From a virus, in IMG/VR virus record IMGVR_UViG_3300042261_000582, positions 1 to 37,374 of that record: a DNA stretch of 37,374 nucleotides, one strand, 5' to 3'. This document shows, piece after piece, positions 1 through 8,218 of the stretch. A program made the position numbers and the translations under genes. Position 1 is the first letter of the stretch; each line of letters opens with the position of its first letter. The notes under the pieces are model-generated. The model saw only the letters and a list, made by a program, of their open reading frames with translations. It did no database searches and was not told the DNA's origin.

Positions 1-308
1 ATCATAGGTTCTACCGAAGAATTAGATTCTTCTTGTGAAGAATTAGGAATAGCAACCGGATTTTTCAAATCTATATTTTTTATTTTACAATACCTCAATA
101 CACCAGCAAAATATTCATTTTCTAATTTCTTTTTATAATATTCTAATTTAACTACATTAACACCCTTTCCTATTAAGCTAAAAATACTATTAACGCCTTT
201 TCCTAATAATGTATCATTCCATTTAGCAGTGTTACTAAATTCGTTTCCTATATCTTCATATAATTTTTTAAAATCTTCGAATTGTGTTAAATTATTAAGT
301 TGTTTCAT
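1..308 (-). CDS. Hypothetical protein, C-terminal end outside window
   Basis: The reading frame starts with ATG at 308 and stays open to the left edge, giving 102 visible residues. The protein is hydrophilic and lysine-rich, beginning MKQLNNLTQFEDFKKLYED, then a Gly/Lys segment (LLGKGVNSIFSLIGKGVN), and a Ser/Glu/Pro-rich stretch at the edge. No family is recognised. The N-terminus loosely resembles the capsid-targeting-like leaders seen elsewhere in the window (QFEDFKKLYE), but the match is weak. It is divergent from the gene at 384, across an AT-rich spacer (309-383) that contains TATATATA tracts able to serve both directions. Confidence 0.6.
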   Translation of the reverse strand, partial: MKQLNNLTQFEDFKKLYEDIGNEFSNTAKWNDTLLGKGVNSIFSLIGKGVNVVKLEYYKKKLENEYFAGVLRYCKIKNIDLKNPVAIPNSSQEESNSSVEPM

Positions 309-365
309 TACGAAATTTTTTTTTTTGATTTATTATATATATATATAAAAATGATAATATAAAAT

Positions 366-376
366 TTATATATAAA
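366..376 (+). promoter_or_regulatory. TATATATAAA late-promoter-like motif
   Basis: TATATATAAA lies 8 nt before the ATG at 384, inside an AT-only spacer. It resembles the T4 late -10 element TATAAATA, which is read by RNA polymerase carrying gp55; a gp55-like gene is present at 17111. Being so close to the ATG, it would give an almost leaderless message, so another copy of the TATA tract upstream (about 338-347) may be the one used. The same tract can serve the divergent gene ending at 308. Confidence 0.35.
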
Positions 377-383
377 ATAGAGT

Positions 384-1166
384 ATGGATAAAAATATTAT
401 AATAACAAATTTTAAAGATTTCATTAATGAAAATTCTGAATTTAATCAATTCACAAATGGCGATGGTGGAAATTTAGGGATGTCTACATTTGGTTCGATG
501 GGTTGGGGGTTTGCGCAAGATCCATCATTGTCGATATATTCAGATGATAATAGACCTTACCAAGATCAATATGCTCGTCAAGCCGGAACAACTAATAAAT
601 TAATACAAATGGGTCAAAAAGCTAGTCGAGATTTATTTAGTGTTTCAAGATTTAATATAAAAAATGATATTTTTTTAGAAGATATTAGCGAATATAAAAA
701 AATAAAAATTTTAAGAATAGTTCAAAACGAATCACTAAAATTAGACATTTATATATCATTTGAATTTAATGATGAAGAATTTTTTGGGTCTTTTAAAAAT
801 TTCAACGGACTAATAACGCCACCAAATTTCACATGTCCAGAATTATTAAATGAGTTTAAATATCCATATATAGATAAAGAATATTTTTTAAAATTGAATA
901 ATTTTTTATATAAAAAATTGTTAAAATGGTTCAAACCAGAAATAGGTCTTTATATAAATTTAAAACCTAATAATTTAATTAAAGATGAAATGGGAAGACA
1001 ATTATTTCTTAAAGAAGGAAAAATTGTTGAGGTTTTAGGACAAAACGAAGATGAAAATGGCGAATATTATATAACACTTAAAATAAAAGATCAAAAGTTT
1101 TATATAGAAAAAAATAATTACTACTGGTTTAAATGGAGATTTAAATTAGCAAACGAAAAAAATTAA
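384..1166 (+). CDS. Unknown protein with capsid-targeting-like N-terminus
   Basis: This is a 260-residue protein of unknown family. Residues 9-16 (NFKDFINE) followed by Asn resemble the T4 internal-protein capsid-targeting sequence (MKTYQEFIAE) and its I/L-x-E cleavage rule. The same INE-Asn junction occurs in the capsid protein at 24671 and in the protein at 35182. Residues 20-60 are Gly/Ser-rich and low in complexity, and the rest is mixed alpha/beta with many aromatic and charged residues. There is no signal peptide or membrane segment. It ends on TAA directly abutting the stop of the convergent gene at 1167, with no terminator between. The inference is a possible internal head protein; that rests only on the N-terminal motif. 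Confidence 0.55.
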   Translation: MDKNIIITNFKDFINENSEFNQFTNGDGGNLGMSTFGSMGWGFAQDPSLSIYSDDNRPYQDQYARQAGTTNKLIQMGQKASRDLFSVSRFNIKNDIFLEDISEYKKIKILRIVQNESLKLDIYISFEFNDEEFFGSFKNFNGLITPPNFTCPELLNEFKYPYIDKEYFLKLNNFLYKKLLKWFKPEIGLYINLKPNNLIKDEMGRQLFLKEGKIVEVLGQNEDENGEYYITLKIKDQKFYIEKNNYYWFKWRFKLANEKN

Positions 1167-2138
1167 TTATTTTACAAATTCTTCAAATTTATATAATGGG
1201 AATTCACTTTTACCGTCTAACACGAAACAAGGTCTATCTGTTTGATTTTGTGCTTGAACGATAATTGTTTCTACTAAATTGTTATTATTGGATGCTATTT
1301 TAGTTAAATATCTCAATACAAAATAATTACCCAATTCTCTTGAACCACCACTTTCTTTTGTATAAATTTTTGTTCTATGGTCTTTGATACCCTTTACTCC
1401 AACAACAGCGATATAATTGTTTTCTGCTTTTGTAAATAATGATTTTAATATTGTTATTTCAAGTTTATCTAAATCTTTTTTATCAAAATTTTCAAATGGC
1501 TTTTTAAGATTTAATATCTTATCTAAATTTGTAATTTGAATTTTTTTAGGTTGATCTTCAACGACTTTTTCTATTTTTCCTTCATTAATAAGACTTTGTT
1601 GATTTCGTCTAATTGTTGAAAAATCCGCTTGTGCAATTAACCTTTCGGTCATAATTCTATCATTTAAACGATAACCCGCAGGTGACATTCTATAAAAATT
1701 TCCAGTAAACATTATAGAAACTATATTTACTGTTTTCATTAGTCGCCATTCATCATTCACCTCTTTTTTCTTATGTACTGACCAGCCATCAACATGAAAA
1801 GTCCTTAATAGCTTATTACCTGTATTATGATTAACACCTAATGACATAGGATATATTGTACGAATACGACCACCACGCCATTTATCTTTATCGCCACGAT
1901 AACTAATCGTTAATGCCATACCATATTGTATAGCTTTTATTAAATATGATTCTAATTTAGCATCCATAGATGGTGTGAATTTCATCAATTTATTTATTGG
2001 AAAACCTGGTACTAAATCGTTATTTGAATCTTCTGTAATTAAATTTTTATTTTCGTTTAATCTCCAATTATTATATTTAGGTACAAATGCAACATCAGTT
2101 AAATTATTATATGTGTCGTATGAATTCGTAGTTATCAT
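1167..2138 (-). CDS. WYL-domain-like protein
   Basis: This 323-residue protein has residues of about 60-150 laid out like a WYL domain. There is a helix with KAIQYGMALTISYRG, then R-x-I-x-P (RTIYPMSLG), then LLRTFHVDGWS, then EWRLMKTVNIVSI, matching the family order 'Y-x-G ... R-x-I-x-P ... L-x-A-y ... R-x-F-x-l-x-r-I'. WYL domains bind nucleic acid or ligands and occur in regulators linked to phage and defence biology. The C-terminal half is Lys-rich and unassigned. No helix-turn-helix was recognised at the N-terminus, which is unusual for bacterial WYL regulators. A TATATAATTA-like motif lies upstream (about 2156-2166). It abuts the convergent gene ending at 1166. The domain call is from pattern recognition only. 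Confidence 0.5.
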   Translation of the reverse strand: MITTNSYDTYNNLTDVAFVPKYNNWRLNENKNLITEDSNNDLVPGFPINKLMKFTPSMDAKLESYLIKAIQYGMALTISYRGDKDKWRGGRIRTIYPMSLGVNHNTGNKLLRTFHVDGWSVHKKKEVNDEWRLMKTVNIVSIMFTGNFYRMSPAGYRLNDRIMTERLIAQADFSTIRRNQQSLINEGKIEKVVEDQPKKIQITNLDKILNLKKPFENFDKKDLDKLEITILKSLFTKAENNYIAVVGVKGIKDHRTKIYTKESGGSRELGNYFVLRYLTKIASNNNNLVETIIVQAQNQTDRPCFVLDGKSEFPLYKFEEFVK

Positions 2139-2153
2139 TAATAAAAAATATTT

Positions 2154-3875
2154 TTAATTATATATTAATTTTTTATAGACATATTTCAAACTACCGGAAT
2201 CGTATATTCTATAAATTTTACGTTCAAGCATAATTTCATGCTCTGATTTGTTTTTATCAAAGCCTTGTTTAACTAATATGTCTTTTCTATAATTAAAACG
2301 ATATTCACGAATACCATCAACAACATAATAATAATTAGGTATTGTTTTACCCATATATTCGAATCCTAATACTTTATATAAATTACCTTGACTCCATGAA
2401 CGGTCAGCATAACTTATAACTTCTTTTGGTTTATAATTTTTAATAAAATAATTAAATAATTTATTCGCACTACCTATAACGGTTGTGTTTAATTTGTTAC
2501 AGAATCTAAGCATTTCATATACATTATCTTCGCTTTTAATACCCATCGCTTTTCTTTGTTTTCCGAATGTCATTAATGATACTAATTCGTTGTTGTAATA
2601 TAAACCCAATTTTATTTGGCTACCGACAAATCCTTGTAGATGGTTATTTTCGAGAAATCTTTTAATTTCTTTATTATCACTGATTTCCTTTACAATACAT
2701 TTTCTTGCGTATAATTTAATATCATTTTTACCAAGTAAATTGAGTATTCTGGATTTAACTATTTCTTGCTTAAATTTCCAATCATCTTCATAGATATGTA
2801 TTAACTGAATACCTTGTGCTTCACACATTTGTGTTTTATTATAATGATAATTTGATGCTTTGCTTGTTTCGTCATGATAATATAAACCATTAAATTCGAA
2901 AGCTAATTTTAAATCCGGTAAATAAATGTCTAATTCTAACGGTGATATTATTTTTTTAGAATTTATAATAACTTCTTTATTGTAATTATTTTTGATAAAT
3001 TCTGTTAATAATATTTCTTGACCTGATGAATGATGTCCAATAGGATTACATACAGTACATAATTTAGTGTTGTATTTTAATCTATTTAAAATTAAACTAT
3101 TTGAAATTTCATATATATGTTTTTCTTCACACTCAAATGTTAAAATATCCAAATCAATATTAACACTTATTATACCTAATTTTTTATATTTTAATAATTT
3201 ATTTTTAATCATAGTTTTTTTATAGTTTTGAATTCTTTTTTGAATAAATTCAGAAACCATTGATGGGTGTGAAACTTCATATTTTTCTAAAAATGTTTTT
3301 ACTAATTTATCATGATTATTTAAATTGCCATATTTTTCTATTTTAATTTTTTTTGTTTTTATTTTTTGTTCTTCAGTATTCAATAAACATTCAACACCGT
3401 ATTTTTTTAAAAGACTTATTTTTTTATTATTTTTAACACTTTCATCGCTATTAGCACTTTCAACACCGTATTTTATAATGTTGTTTTTTTTAATCGTTTC
3501 TTTAATAACATCATTTTGAAAAACATTTTCAACACCATATTTATTTATATTGGTTTTTTTTATTTTTTCAACATTTACATAATTTTCATCGCCATATAAT
3601 TCTAATTTAGTTTTTTTATTTTTAAAAATAGCACACTTATTAGAACAAGCATATAAATTATATTTATTTATATTTTTTTTATATACATTATATGGTATTT
3701 CTTTTTCCGTATTGCATATATCACATGCCACTTTTATTTTATAATTTGATGATTTAGTCAAATCAGAAACATTTACATCAATTTCATCCAGTATATTTAC
3801 ATTATAACCTTTTTCTCTATAATATTTTAATGTAGTGGAATTTATTTTTATTTTTATTTTATCAACTAGTATCAT
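2154..3875 (-). CDS. Free-standing homing endonuclease, EDxHD (Vsr-like) family
   Basis: The protein has 573 residues. The N-terminal region (about 1-90) holds a Cys4 zinc-ribbon-like unit (CDIC then CSNKC). It is followed by repeated K-Y-G-V-E units (about 95-200), typical of DNA-recognition repeats in phage homing endonucleases. The nuclease core around residues 312-350 has E314-x-D316, E327-F-N-G and H333, matching the EDxHD fold of I-Bth0305I-type enzymes. The C-terminal third resembles a domain found in Hef-like proteins and ends in a GNAT-like arrangement. The predicted role is cleavage of a related allele to spread itself. It lies leftward, 8 nt downstream of the resolvase gene, so is probably co-transcribed. 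From about residue 300 onward it is nearly identical to the protein at 26565, while the N-terminal halves differ. Confidence 0.85.
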   Translation of the reverse strand: MILVDKIKIKINSTTLKYYREKGYNVNILDEIDVNVSDLTKSSNYKIKVACDICNTEKEIPYNVYKKNINKYNLYACSNKCAIFKNKKTKLELYGDENYVNVEKIKKTNINKYGVENVFQNDVIKETIKKNNIIKYGVESANSDESVKNNKKISLLKKYGVECLLNTEEQKIKTKKIKIEKYGNLNNHDKLVKTFLEKYEVSHPSMVSEFIQKRIQNYKKTMIKNKLLKYKKLGIISVNIDLDILTFECEEKHIYEISNSLILNRLKYNTKLCTVCNPIGHHSSGQEILLTEFIKNNYNKEVIINSKKIISPLELDIYLPDLKLAFEFNGLYYHDETSKASNYHYNKTQMCEAQGIQLIHIYEDDWKFKQEIVKSRILNLLGKNDIKLYARKCIVKEISDNKEIKRFLENNHLQGFVGSQIKLGLYYNNELVSLMTFGKQRKAMGIKSEDNVYEMLRFCNKLNTTVIGSANKLFNYFIKNYKPKEVISYADRSWSQGNLYKVLGFEYMGKTIPNYYYVVDGIREYRFNYRKDILVKQGFDKNKSEHEIMLERKIYRIYDSGSLKYVYKKLIYN

Positions 3876-3883
3876 CTTTTTAT

Positions 3884-4594
3884 TTAATTTTTCAATAACA
3901 TCAATATAGATAAACTATCTAGTACGTCATCAAAAGGTTTCGGTAATTCTTTCATTTTCAATAAAATATCTTTATTTTCCATTAAAAATGGTGTTAATTT
4001 GGTATCTATGTTTAAATTAATAATAGCTTTCATAACATCAAATTTATCAAAATTACCACCAGATACATTATCTATACTTTGATTAATAGTTTTTGTGATT
4101 TTTTTAACACCTTTTTTATTGACTTTTTCTATTATTGTTTCACCATAAACTAATTTACATAGCATAGACTTAATATTTTTAGGACTCCAAATAATAATAT
4201 TTTCTAAGTTATGAATAACTAATAATTTTTTACGAATTAAAGTACTAAGAGTAACTATATCTATAATACTATTACTTTGCTGATTAAAACCAAAATTATA
4301 GCCTTCTATTGCAATAATTGTTTTTTGATCAGTATCGATATTTTCAATGATTTTATTAACAATTAATGTAGAAACATTATCAAATTCACGAAGTTTCATT
4401 AATTCTTTTTCTGAATATGTATCTATGTTTTTATAATTATAGCTAATAAAATCATAATTTATATAATTTAATGTCTTTTTTATCCAGATATAATCTTTCT
4501 TTTTCGTTGAAAAATTAAACAATTTGATTTCATCATTTTTTAATATAGAAACACCTGTACTATCTATTGATATGTCAATTCCAATTAAATTCAT
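3884..4594 (-). CDS. RuvC-like Holliday junction resolvase
   Basis: This 236-residue protein has an RNase H-like fold signature. It starts with M-N-L-I-G-I-D7-I-S (first catalytic Asp), has a central I-A-I-E97-G-Y strand, and a C-terminal P-F-D-D-V-L-D-S-L helix carrying Asp222, 223 and 226. That is the D..E..D/D order of RuvC-type resolvases. The expected role is metal-dependent cleavage of branched DNA before packaging, the job done by gp49 (endonuclease VII) in T4. It is longer than E. coli RuvC (about 173 residues) because of an insertion around residues 115-190. The homing endonuclease gene follows 8 nt downstream on the same strand. A divergent TATATATAA motif separates it from the kinase gene. 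Confidence 0.75.
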   Translation of the reverse strand: MNLIGIDISIDSTGVSILKNDEIKLFNFSTKKKDYIWIKKTLNYINYDFISYNYKNIDTYSEKELMKLREFDNVSTLIVNKIIENIDTDQKTIIAIEGYNFGFNQQSNSIIDIVTLSTLIRKKLLVIHNLENIIIWSPKNIKSMLCKLVYGETIIEKVNKKGVKKITKTINQSIDNVSGGNFDKFDVMKAIINLNIDTKLTPFLMENKDILLKMKELPKPFDDVLDSLSILMLLKN

Positions 4595-4611
4595 ATTTTT
4601 TCATTTTATTT

Positions 4612-4626
4612 TTAATTATATATAAA
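4612..4626. promoter_or_regulatory. Shared divergent TATATATAA promoter motif
   Basis: AATTATATATAAAC lies between the leftward resolvase gene (start 4594) and the rightward kinase gene (start 4646), about 20 nt from each ATG. The core is nearly palindromic, so both strands present a TATATAA element. It fits the T4-like late consensus, but there is no experimental support. A four-codon frame (ATG at 4639, TAA at 4651-4653) overlaps the kinase start in another phase. Confidence 0.4.
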
Positions 4627-4645
4627 CAAAACAGAGGTATGAAAT

Positions 4646-6613
4646 ATGTGTAATAAACATGTGAACTATGAAACTTTTTTTAATACGATAGATGATTTTC
4701 TATTTGTATTAGATATTGATGGCAATATAATTCAAATAAACGATACAGTTAAAAAAAGATTAGGATATACCCAAGATGAATTAATCGGAAAAAGTATTCT
4801 CATGATTCATCCAAAAGAAAGATACGATGAAGCAAATGAAATATTAAAGGGTATGTTAAATGGTACAATAGATTTTTGTCCTATCCCAATTATAACGAAA
4901 GATGGCATCCAAATACCTGTTGAGACACGTGTATCAATAGGTACGTGGAATGAAAAAACAGCACTATTCGGTGTAACTAAAGATATAACAAAAATAGTAT
5001 TATCGGAGGAAAAATTTTCTAAAGTTTTTTATTTAAATCCGTCTGCTTGTGGATTGAGTGATATTAACACTGGAAAATACATTGAAGTAAATGACGCATT
5101 TTACAAATTATTAGAATTCGAAAAGAATGAAGTAATAGGCAAAACTGCAATAGAATTAGGAATATTAACTAAAGAAACAATAAATGATGTATTAAGTGAC
5201 ATAAAAGATGGTGTGGTTTTTAATAAAAATGCTAATTTGAACACTAAAAATGGAAAAACTAAACACGCAATCTTATCTGCTGAAAATATCAATATTCAAA
5301 ATAAAAAATATCGTTTTACAGTTGTTACGGATATTACGGAGCGTAAAGAAGCAGAAAAATTACAATTATTATCTAACAATATATTAAGTAAATTAAACAG
5401 TAACTTAATTTTAAAAGAAATACTTTATGACGTATCAACCCTTATTAAAAATGAAATGAATTATTCATCTGTTGGTTTTAGATTTAAATCAGATAATGAT
5501 TATCCATATTATGTACAAAATGGTTTTGAAGATAATTTTATTTTAACTGAAAATTCAATAATCAACAATGAATGCGCAACATCTGATTTAGAATGCTATT
5601 GTGGTTTAGTAATATCTGAAAAAATAAATTCTTTTTTTGGTAGTTTTTGGACTAATAATTTAGAAGGAATAACACTCGATAATATTATAAATCCACGTAA
5701 AACGTGTATAAATAATGGTTATAAATCAATAGCACTTATTCCAATTAGAATTAATGATCAAATAGAGGGGCTTTTACAATTAAATGCAAAAAATAAAAAC
5801 ACATTTAATGATATTATTATAAAGTTTTTTGAGGGTATTTGTTTAAATATAGGAACGACAATAATGCGAAAAAAAGCAGAAGAAGATTTAATAAAAGCTA
5901 AAGAACGTGCAGAACAATCTGAAAAATTAAAAATAGATTTTTTAACAAATATGAGTCATGATTTAAGAACACCGATTAATAGTATTATTGGTTTTTCTGA
6001 ATTATTAAAAAATAATAATATCGATTTAATTGAAAAAAATCAATTTTTAGATATTATAATTGAAAATGGCGATATATTAACTAATTTAATAAATGATATT
6101 ATAGATATAACCAAAATAGACGCAGGAAGGTTAAATATACAAAAAACAGAATTAAATATTAATAAATTAATACACGACTTAAATTCACAATATATTAAAT
6201 TAATAAAAAATGATAATGTAAAATTAATTAACGATGTTAAAGATTTTGATGTTTTTATAATATCAGATAAATACAGGTTAAAACAAATATTAATGAATTT
6301 ATTAAGTAATGCCGTAAAGTTTACTAAAAAAGGGTATATCAAATTTGGTTATGATATTATAGACGATAAAAATTTAAAAATATACGTAAAAGATACAGGT
6401 ATAGGTATATCTGGAAATAATTTAAATATTATTTTTAATCGTTATACACAATTTTGTAACAGTGAAGCAAAAAAAGGTTCGGGTTTAGGGTTATCAATAT
6501 CTAAATCGTTAGTGAGTTTATTAGAATATGGCGATCTAATGGTAGAATCTAAATTAAATAAAGGTACAACTTTTTATTTTATTGTACCATATAATAAAAT
6601 TAAAAAACAATAA
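4646..6613 (+). CDS. PAS-PAS-GAF sensor histidine kinase
   Basis: The 655-residue protein is an apparently intact cytoplasmic histidine kinase. PAS 1 is at about 8-115 (VLDIDGNIIQINDTV) and PAS 2 at about 125-235, ending DITERKEAEK. A GAF-like region follows at about 245-412, with a linker coiled coil (RAEQSEKLK). The HisKA H-box is MSHDLRTP with His438. The HATPase N-box is MNLLSNAVKF with Asn551 and Asn555. The G1 box is DTGIGIS (Asp583), followed by the F-like box IFNRY and the G2 box GSGLGLS. All motifs needed for ATP binding and autophosphorylation are visible. There is no transmembrane segment and no receiver domain, and no response regulator gene is seen in the window. The partner must be a host regulator or lie elsewhere in the genome. 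The gene at 6620 follows after 6 nt. Base composition matches its neighbours, so recent acquisition is not obvious. Confidence 0.95.
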   Translation: MCNKHVNYETFFNTIDDFLFVLDIDGNIIQINDTVKKRLGYTQDELIGKSILMIHPKERYDEANEILKGMLNGTIDFCPIPIITKDGIQIPVETRVSIGTWNEKTALFGVTKDITKIVLSEEKFSKVFYLNPSACGLSDINTGKYIEVNDAFYKLLEFEKNEVIGKTAIELGILTKETINDVLSDIKDGVVFNKNANLNTKNGKTKHAILSAENINIQNKKYRFTVVTDITERKEAEKLQLLSNNILSKLNSNLILKEILYDVSTLIKNEMNYSSVGFRFKSDNDYPYYVQNGFEDNFILTENSIINNECATSDLECYCGLVISEKINSFFGSFWTNNLEGITLDNIINPRKTCINNGYKSIALIPIRINDQIEGLLQLNAKNKNTFNDIIIKFFEGICLNIGTTIMRKKAEEDLIKAKERAEQSEKLKIDFLTNMSHDLRTPINSIIGFSELLKNNNIDLIEKNQFLDIIIENGDILTNLINDIIDITKIDAGRLNIQKTELNINKLIHDLNSQYIKLIKNDNVKLINDVKDFDVFIISDKYRLKQILMNLLSNAVKFTKKGYIKFGYDIIDDKNLKIYVKDTGIGISGNNLNIIFNRYTQFCNSEAKKGSGLGLSISKSLVSLLEYGDLMVESKLNKGTTFYFIVPYNKIKKQ

Positions 6614-6619
6614 CAAAAA

Positions 6620-6916
6620 ATGGACGAATTAGTTAATTTTAAAAAAATACAAATAAACAATTATTTTTCAAGTCAATATGACTTATCAGAAAGCAATTTA
6701 AATATTTATCAAATAAAAAAAGATTTACACATGTTAATTGGTGAAGAACCAGGTGTACAGTTAAATTATGAAACTGAAAATCTTATAATGGAAGATGGTA
6801 CAGAAAGTAAAAAAATTCAAAAATTGAATTCGATTAGTATATATTTTACTTATGATATAAATATTGGATCAACAGAAACAATTCCACGTTTTGAAAAAGT
6901 AACATATTTAATCTAA
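6620..6916 (+). CDS. Small unknown protein following the kinase
   Basis: This 98-residue acidic protein starts 6 nt after the kinase stop codon, so the two are probably co-transcribed and perhaps translationally coupled. Secondary structure looks mixed alpha/beta, with a C-terminal beta-rich part (SISIYFTYDINIG). No cysteine clusters, membrane segments or known motifs are seen. It carries no phosphoacceptor pattern of a receiver domain, so it does not look like the missing response regulator. The function is unknown. Confidence 0.6.
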   Translation: MDELVNFKKIQINNYFSSQYDLSESNLNIYQIKKDLHMLIGEEPGVQLNYETENLIMEDGTESKKIQKLNSISIYFTYDINIGSTETIPRFEKVTYLI

Positions 6917-7030
6917 ATGAACTACCTAGCCGCAAGTAGCGTGGTTATAAGACTCATAGAGGCTGATTTTTGACGTTTCACAGAACAACCGATGTTCCAT
7001 CGGTCTTTATGTTTTATCCGTCAACGGGGA
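6917..7030 (+). ncRNA. Candidate structured RNA, pseudoknot plus nested hairpins
   Basis: This stretch is clearly richer in G+C than its surroundings and has no good reading frame. Visible pairings are: CTAC 6922-6925 with GTAG 6936-6939 (hairpin); loop TAGCC 6927-6931 with GGCTG 6961-6965 (H-type pseudoknot, one G-U); TTGACG 6970-6975 with CGTCAA 7019-7024 (long stem); and inside it ACCGATG 6988-6994 with CATCGGT 6998-7004 around a 3-nt loop. An alternative pairing of ACTAC 6921-6925 with GTGGT 6941-6945 uses a wobble. The wobbles pair only if the plus strand is transcribed, which favours that strand. It is not a tRNA, terminator or group I core that I recognise. A TnpB/IscB-type guide RNA scaffold, a cis-regulatory leader or an orphan ncRNA are possibilities. 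Confidence 0.45.
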
Positions 7031-7046
7031 ATTTATTGATTAAAAC

Positions 7047-7145
7047 TTAAATTTTCATCTGTGAGTTTTTTATCATAATCGAATCAACCAAATTAAAACC
7101 ATCTTTTTGATCTTCTCTATAATCACTTATTAAAAATATACACAT
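7047..7145 (-). CDS. Possible 32-residue protein
   Basis: ATG at 7145 opens a 32-codon frame (MCIFLISDYREDQKDGFNLV, then DSIMIKNSQMKI) ending TAA. The composition is protein-like, and the frame extends six codons upstream of the ATG without one. It could be a remnant of a longer leftward gene. The rest of the 6917-7215 spacer holds only the structured element and a TATATAAAA motif near 7194. Weak call. Confidence 0.2.
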   Translation of the reverse strand: MCIFLISDYREDQKDGFNLVDSIMIKNSQMKI

Positions 7146-7193
7146 AATATCATTTTCATATTTTTATATATTAAACTTTTTTTTTAATTATTT

Positions 7194-7206
7194 TTATATA
7201 AAAATA
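7194..7206 (+). promoter_or_regulatory. TTATATAAAAATA promoter-like motif
   Basis: TTATATAAAAATA ends 10 nt before the ATG of the 5' nuclease gene at 7216. It matches the general pattern of T4-type late -10 elements found before other genes in this window. A TATATTAA tract is also present near 7165. No ribosome binding site of the GGAGG type is visible. Confidence 0.3.
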
Positions 7207-7215
7207 AAACCCAAT

Positions 7216-8169
7216 ATGGTATTAATTTTAGATGGTAATTATTTATTACAAAAAAATATAAGTTTTTTATGGAAAAGTAAAATTTTATATTCTGAATTGT
7301 ATAATGTAATAGAAAAGGATTTTAATATTTTAACTCGTTTGTTTAATTTTAAAGAAATATATTTTATATCAGATAGTGGTTCATGGCGCAAAGAATATTA
7401 TCCAGATTATAAAGGCACGAGGAAAAAAGATGATGATATTGATTGGAAATTTGTTTATCAAGAATATGATGAATTAAAAAAAGCATTAAGTGGCAAAAAA
7501 ATGGTGCAGCAAATCCAAATAGATAAGATGGAAGGTGATGATATTATAGGTTTCTTGGTCAATAATTTAAATAAAAAAGGTATATCAACTTTTATTGTAA
7601 CATCTGACAGCGATATTTATGAACTTATAAAAAAGGATGATAAAGAATTAAAATACATTAATATAATGTACAATTATAAATACAATGATGAAAAAGTATT
7701 TGTTCCATTACATTATAAAATGTATATTGATAATGTAATTAACTCAATTGATGATAATATTTTCAAATCCAATGATGATTACGATTTTATTGAGTTTTTT
7801 CAAAAATTTATACAAGGAAAGCAAATTGTCGAAATTGATTCTGAATTTGAATTATTTCGTAAAATAATGGGTCATGGTAAAGATAATATCAAATCGATAT
7901 TTATTCAAGGCAATCGTGGAATCGGTGAAGTAGGCATAAAAGCTGTTTATAGCTTATATAAAGCTACATATCCAAAGCCTATTGATTTTGATTCACAAGA
8001 ATTTCAAAACAATCTTATTAATATAATATTATATATGAAAAAAGTAGATAATAGTTTTGATACATCTATTAGGCAGAGATTAAGGCGAAATTTAAAAATC
8101 GTAAAATTAGATGAAAAATCTACACCACCACATCTTTATGAAAATATGAAAAATATAATAAAACTATAA
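7216..8169 (+). CDS. rnh: T4 RNase H-like 5'-3' exonuclease (FEN family)
   Basis: The 317-residue protein matches the phage T4 RNase H / flap endonuclease layout. It shows Asp6 in ILDGNYLL, Asp53 in FISDSGSWRKEYYPDYKGTRK, then MEGDD (Glu106, Asp108, Asp109) and TSDSD (Asp131, Asp133). A helix-hairpin-helix-like GNRGIGEVGIKAVYSLYK follows in the C-terminal third. These are the metal-binding acidic residues and the arginine/lysine bridge region of the family. The role is removal of RNA primers and 5' flaps during lagging-strand synthesis. Length is close to that of T4 RNase H (305). A strong bidirectional terminator follows, so it is probably a single-gene unit. Confidence 0.9.
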   Translation: MVLILDGNYLLQKNISFLWKSKILYSELYNVIEKDFNILTRLFNFKEIYFISDSGSWRKEYYPDYKGTRKKDDDIDWKFVYQEYDELKKALSGKKMVQQIQIDKMEGDDIIGFLVNNLNKKGISTFIVTSDSDIYELIKKDDKELKYINIMYNYKYNDEKVFVPLHYKMYIDNVINSIDDNIFKSNDDYDFIEFFQKFIQGKQIVEIDSEFELFRKIMGHGKDNIKSIFIQGNRGIGEVGIKAVYSLYKATYPKPIDFDSQEFQNNLINIILYMKKVDNSFDTSIRQRLRRNLKIVKLDEKSTPPHLYENMKNIIKL

Positions 8170-8202
8170 AAAAAAGGCGATGAATTTCATCGCCTTTTTT
8201 TC
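8169..8202. terminator. Bidirectional rho-independent terminator
   Basis: An A-run is followed by GGCGATGA (8176-8183), a 3-nt loop, TCATCGCC (8187-8194) and a T-run. The perfect 8-bp GC-rich stem flanked by A and T tracts ends transcription from both the rightward nuclease gene and the leftward gene whose stop is at 8219. Confidence 0.9.
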
Positions 8203-8218
8203 ATATACTTGTAATTAT

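Noticed and set aside
6917-7030. tRNA, tmRNA or group I intron in the structured spacer
   Set aside because: No T-loop, no CCA end and no P7/J core could be found; stems do not form a cloverleaf.
7047-7145. TnpB or transposon gene remnant beside the structured RNA
   Set aside because: The small frame shows no RuvC or zinc-finger motif of TnpB.
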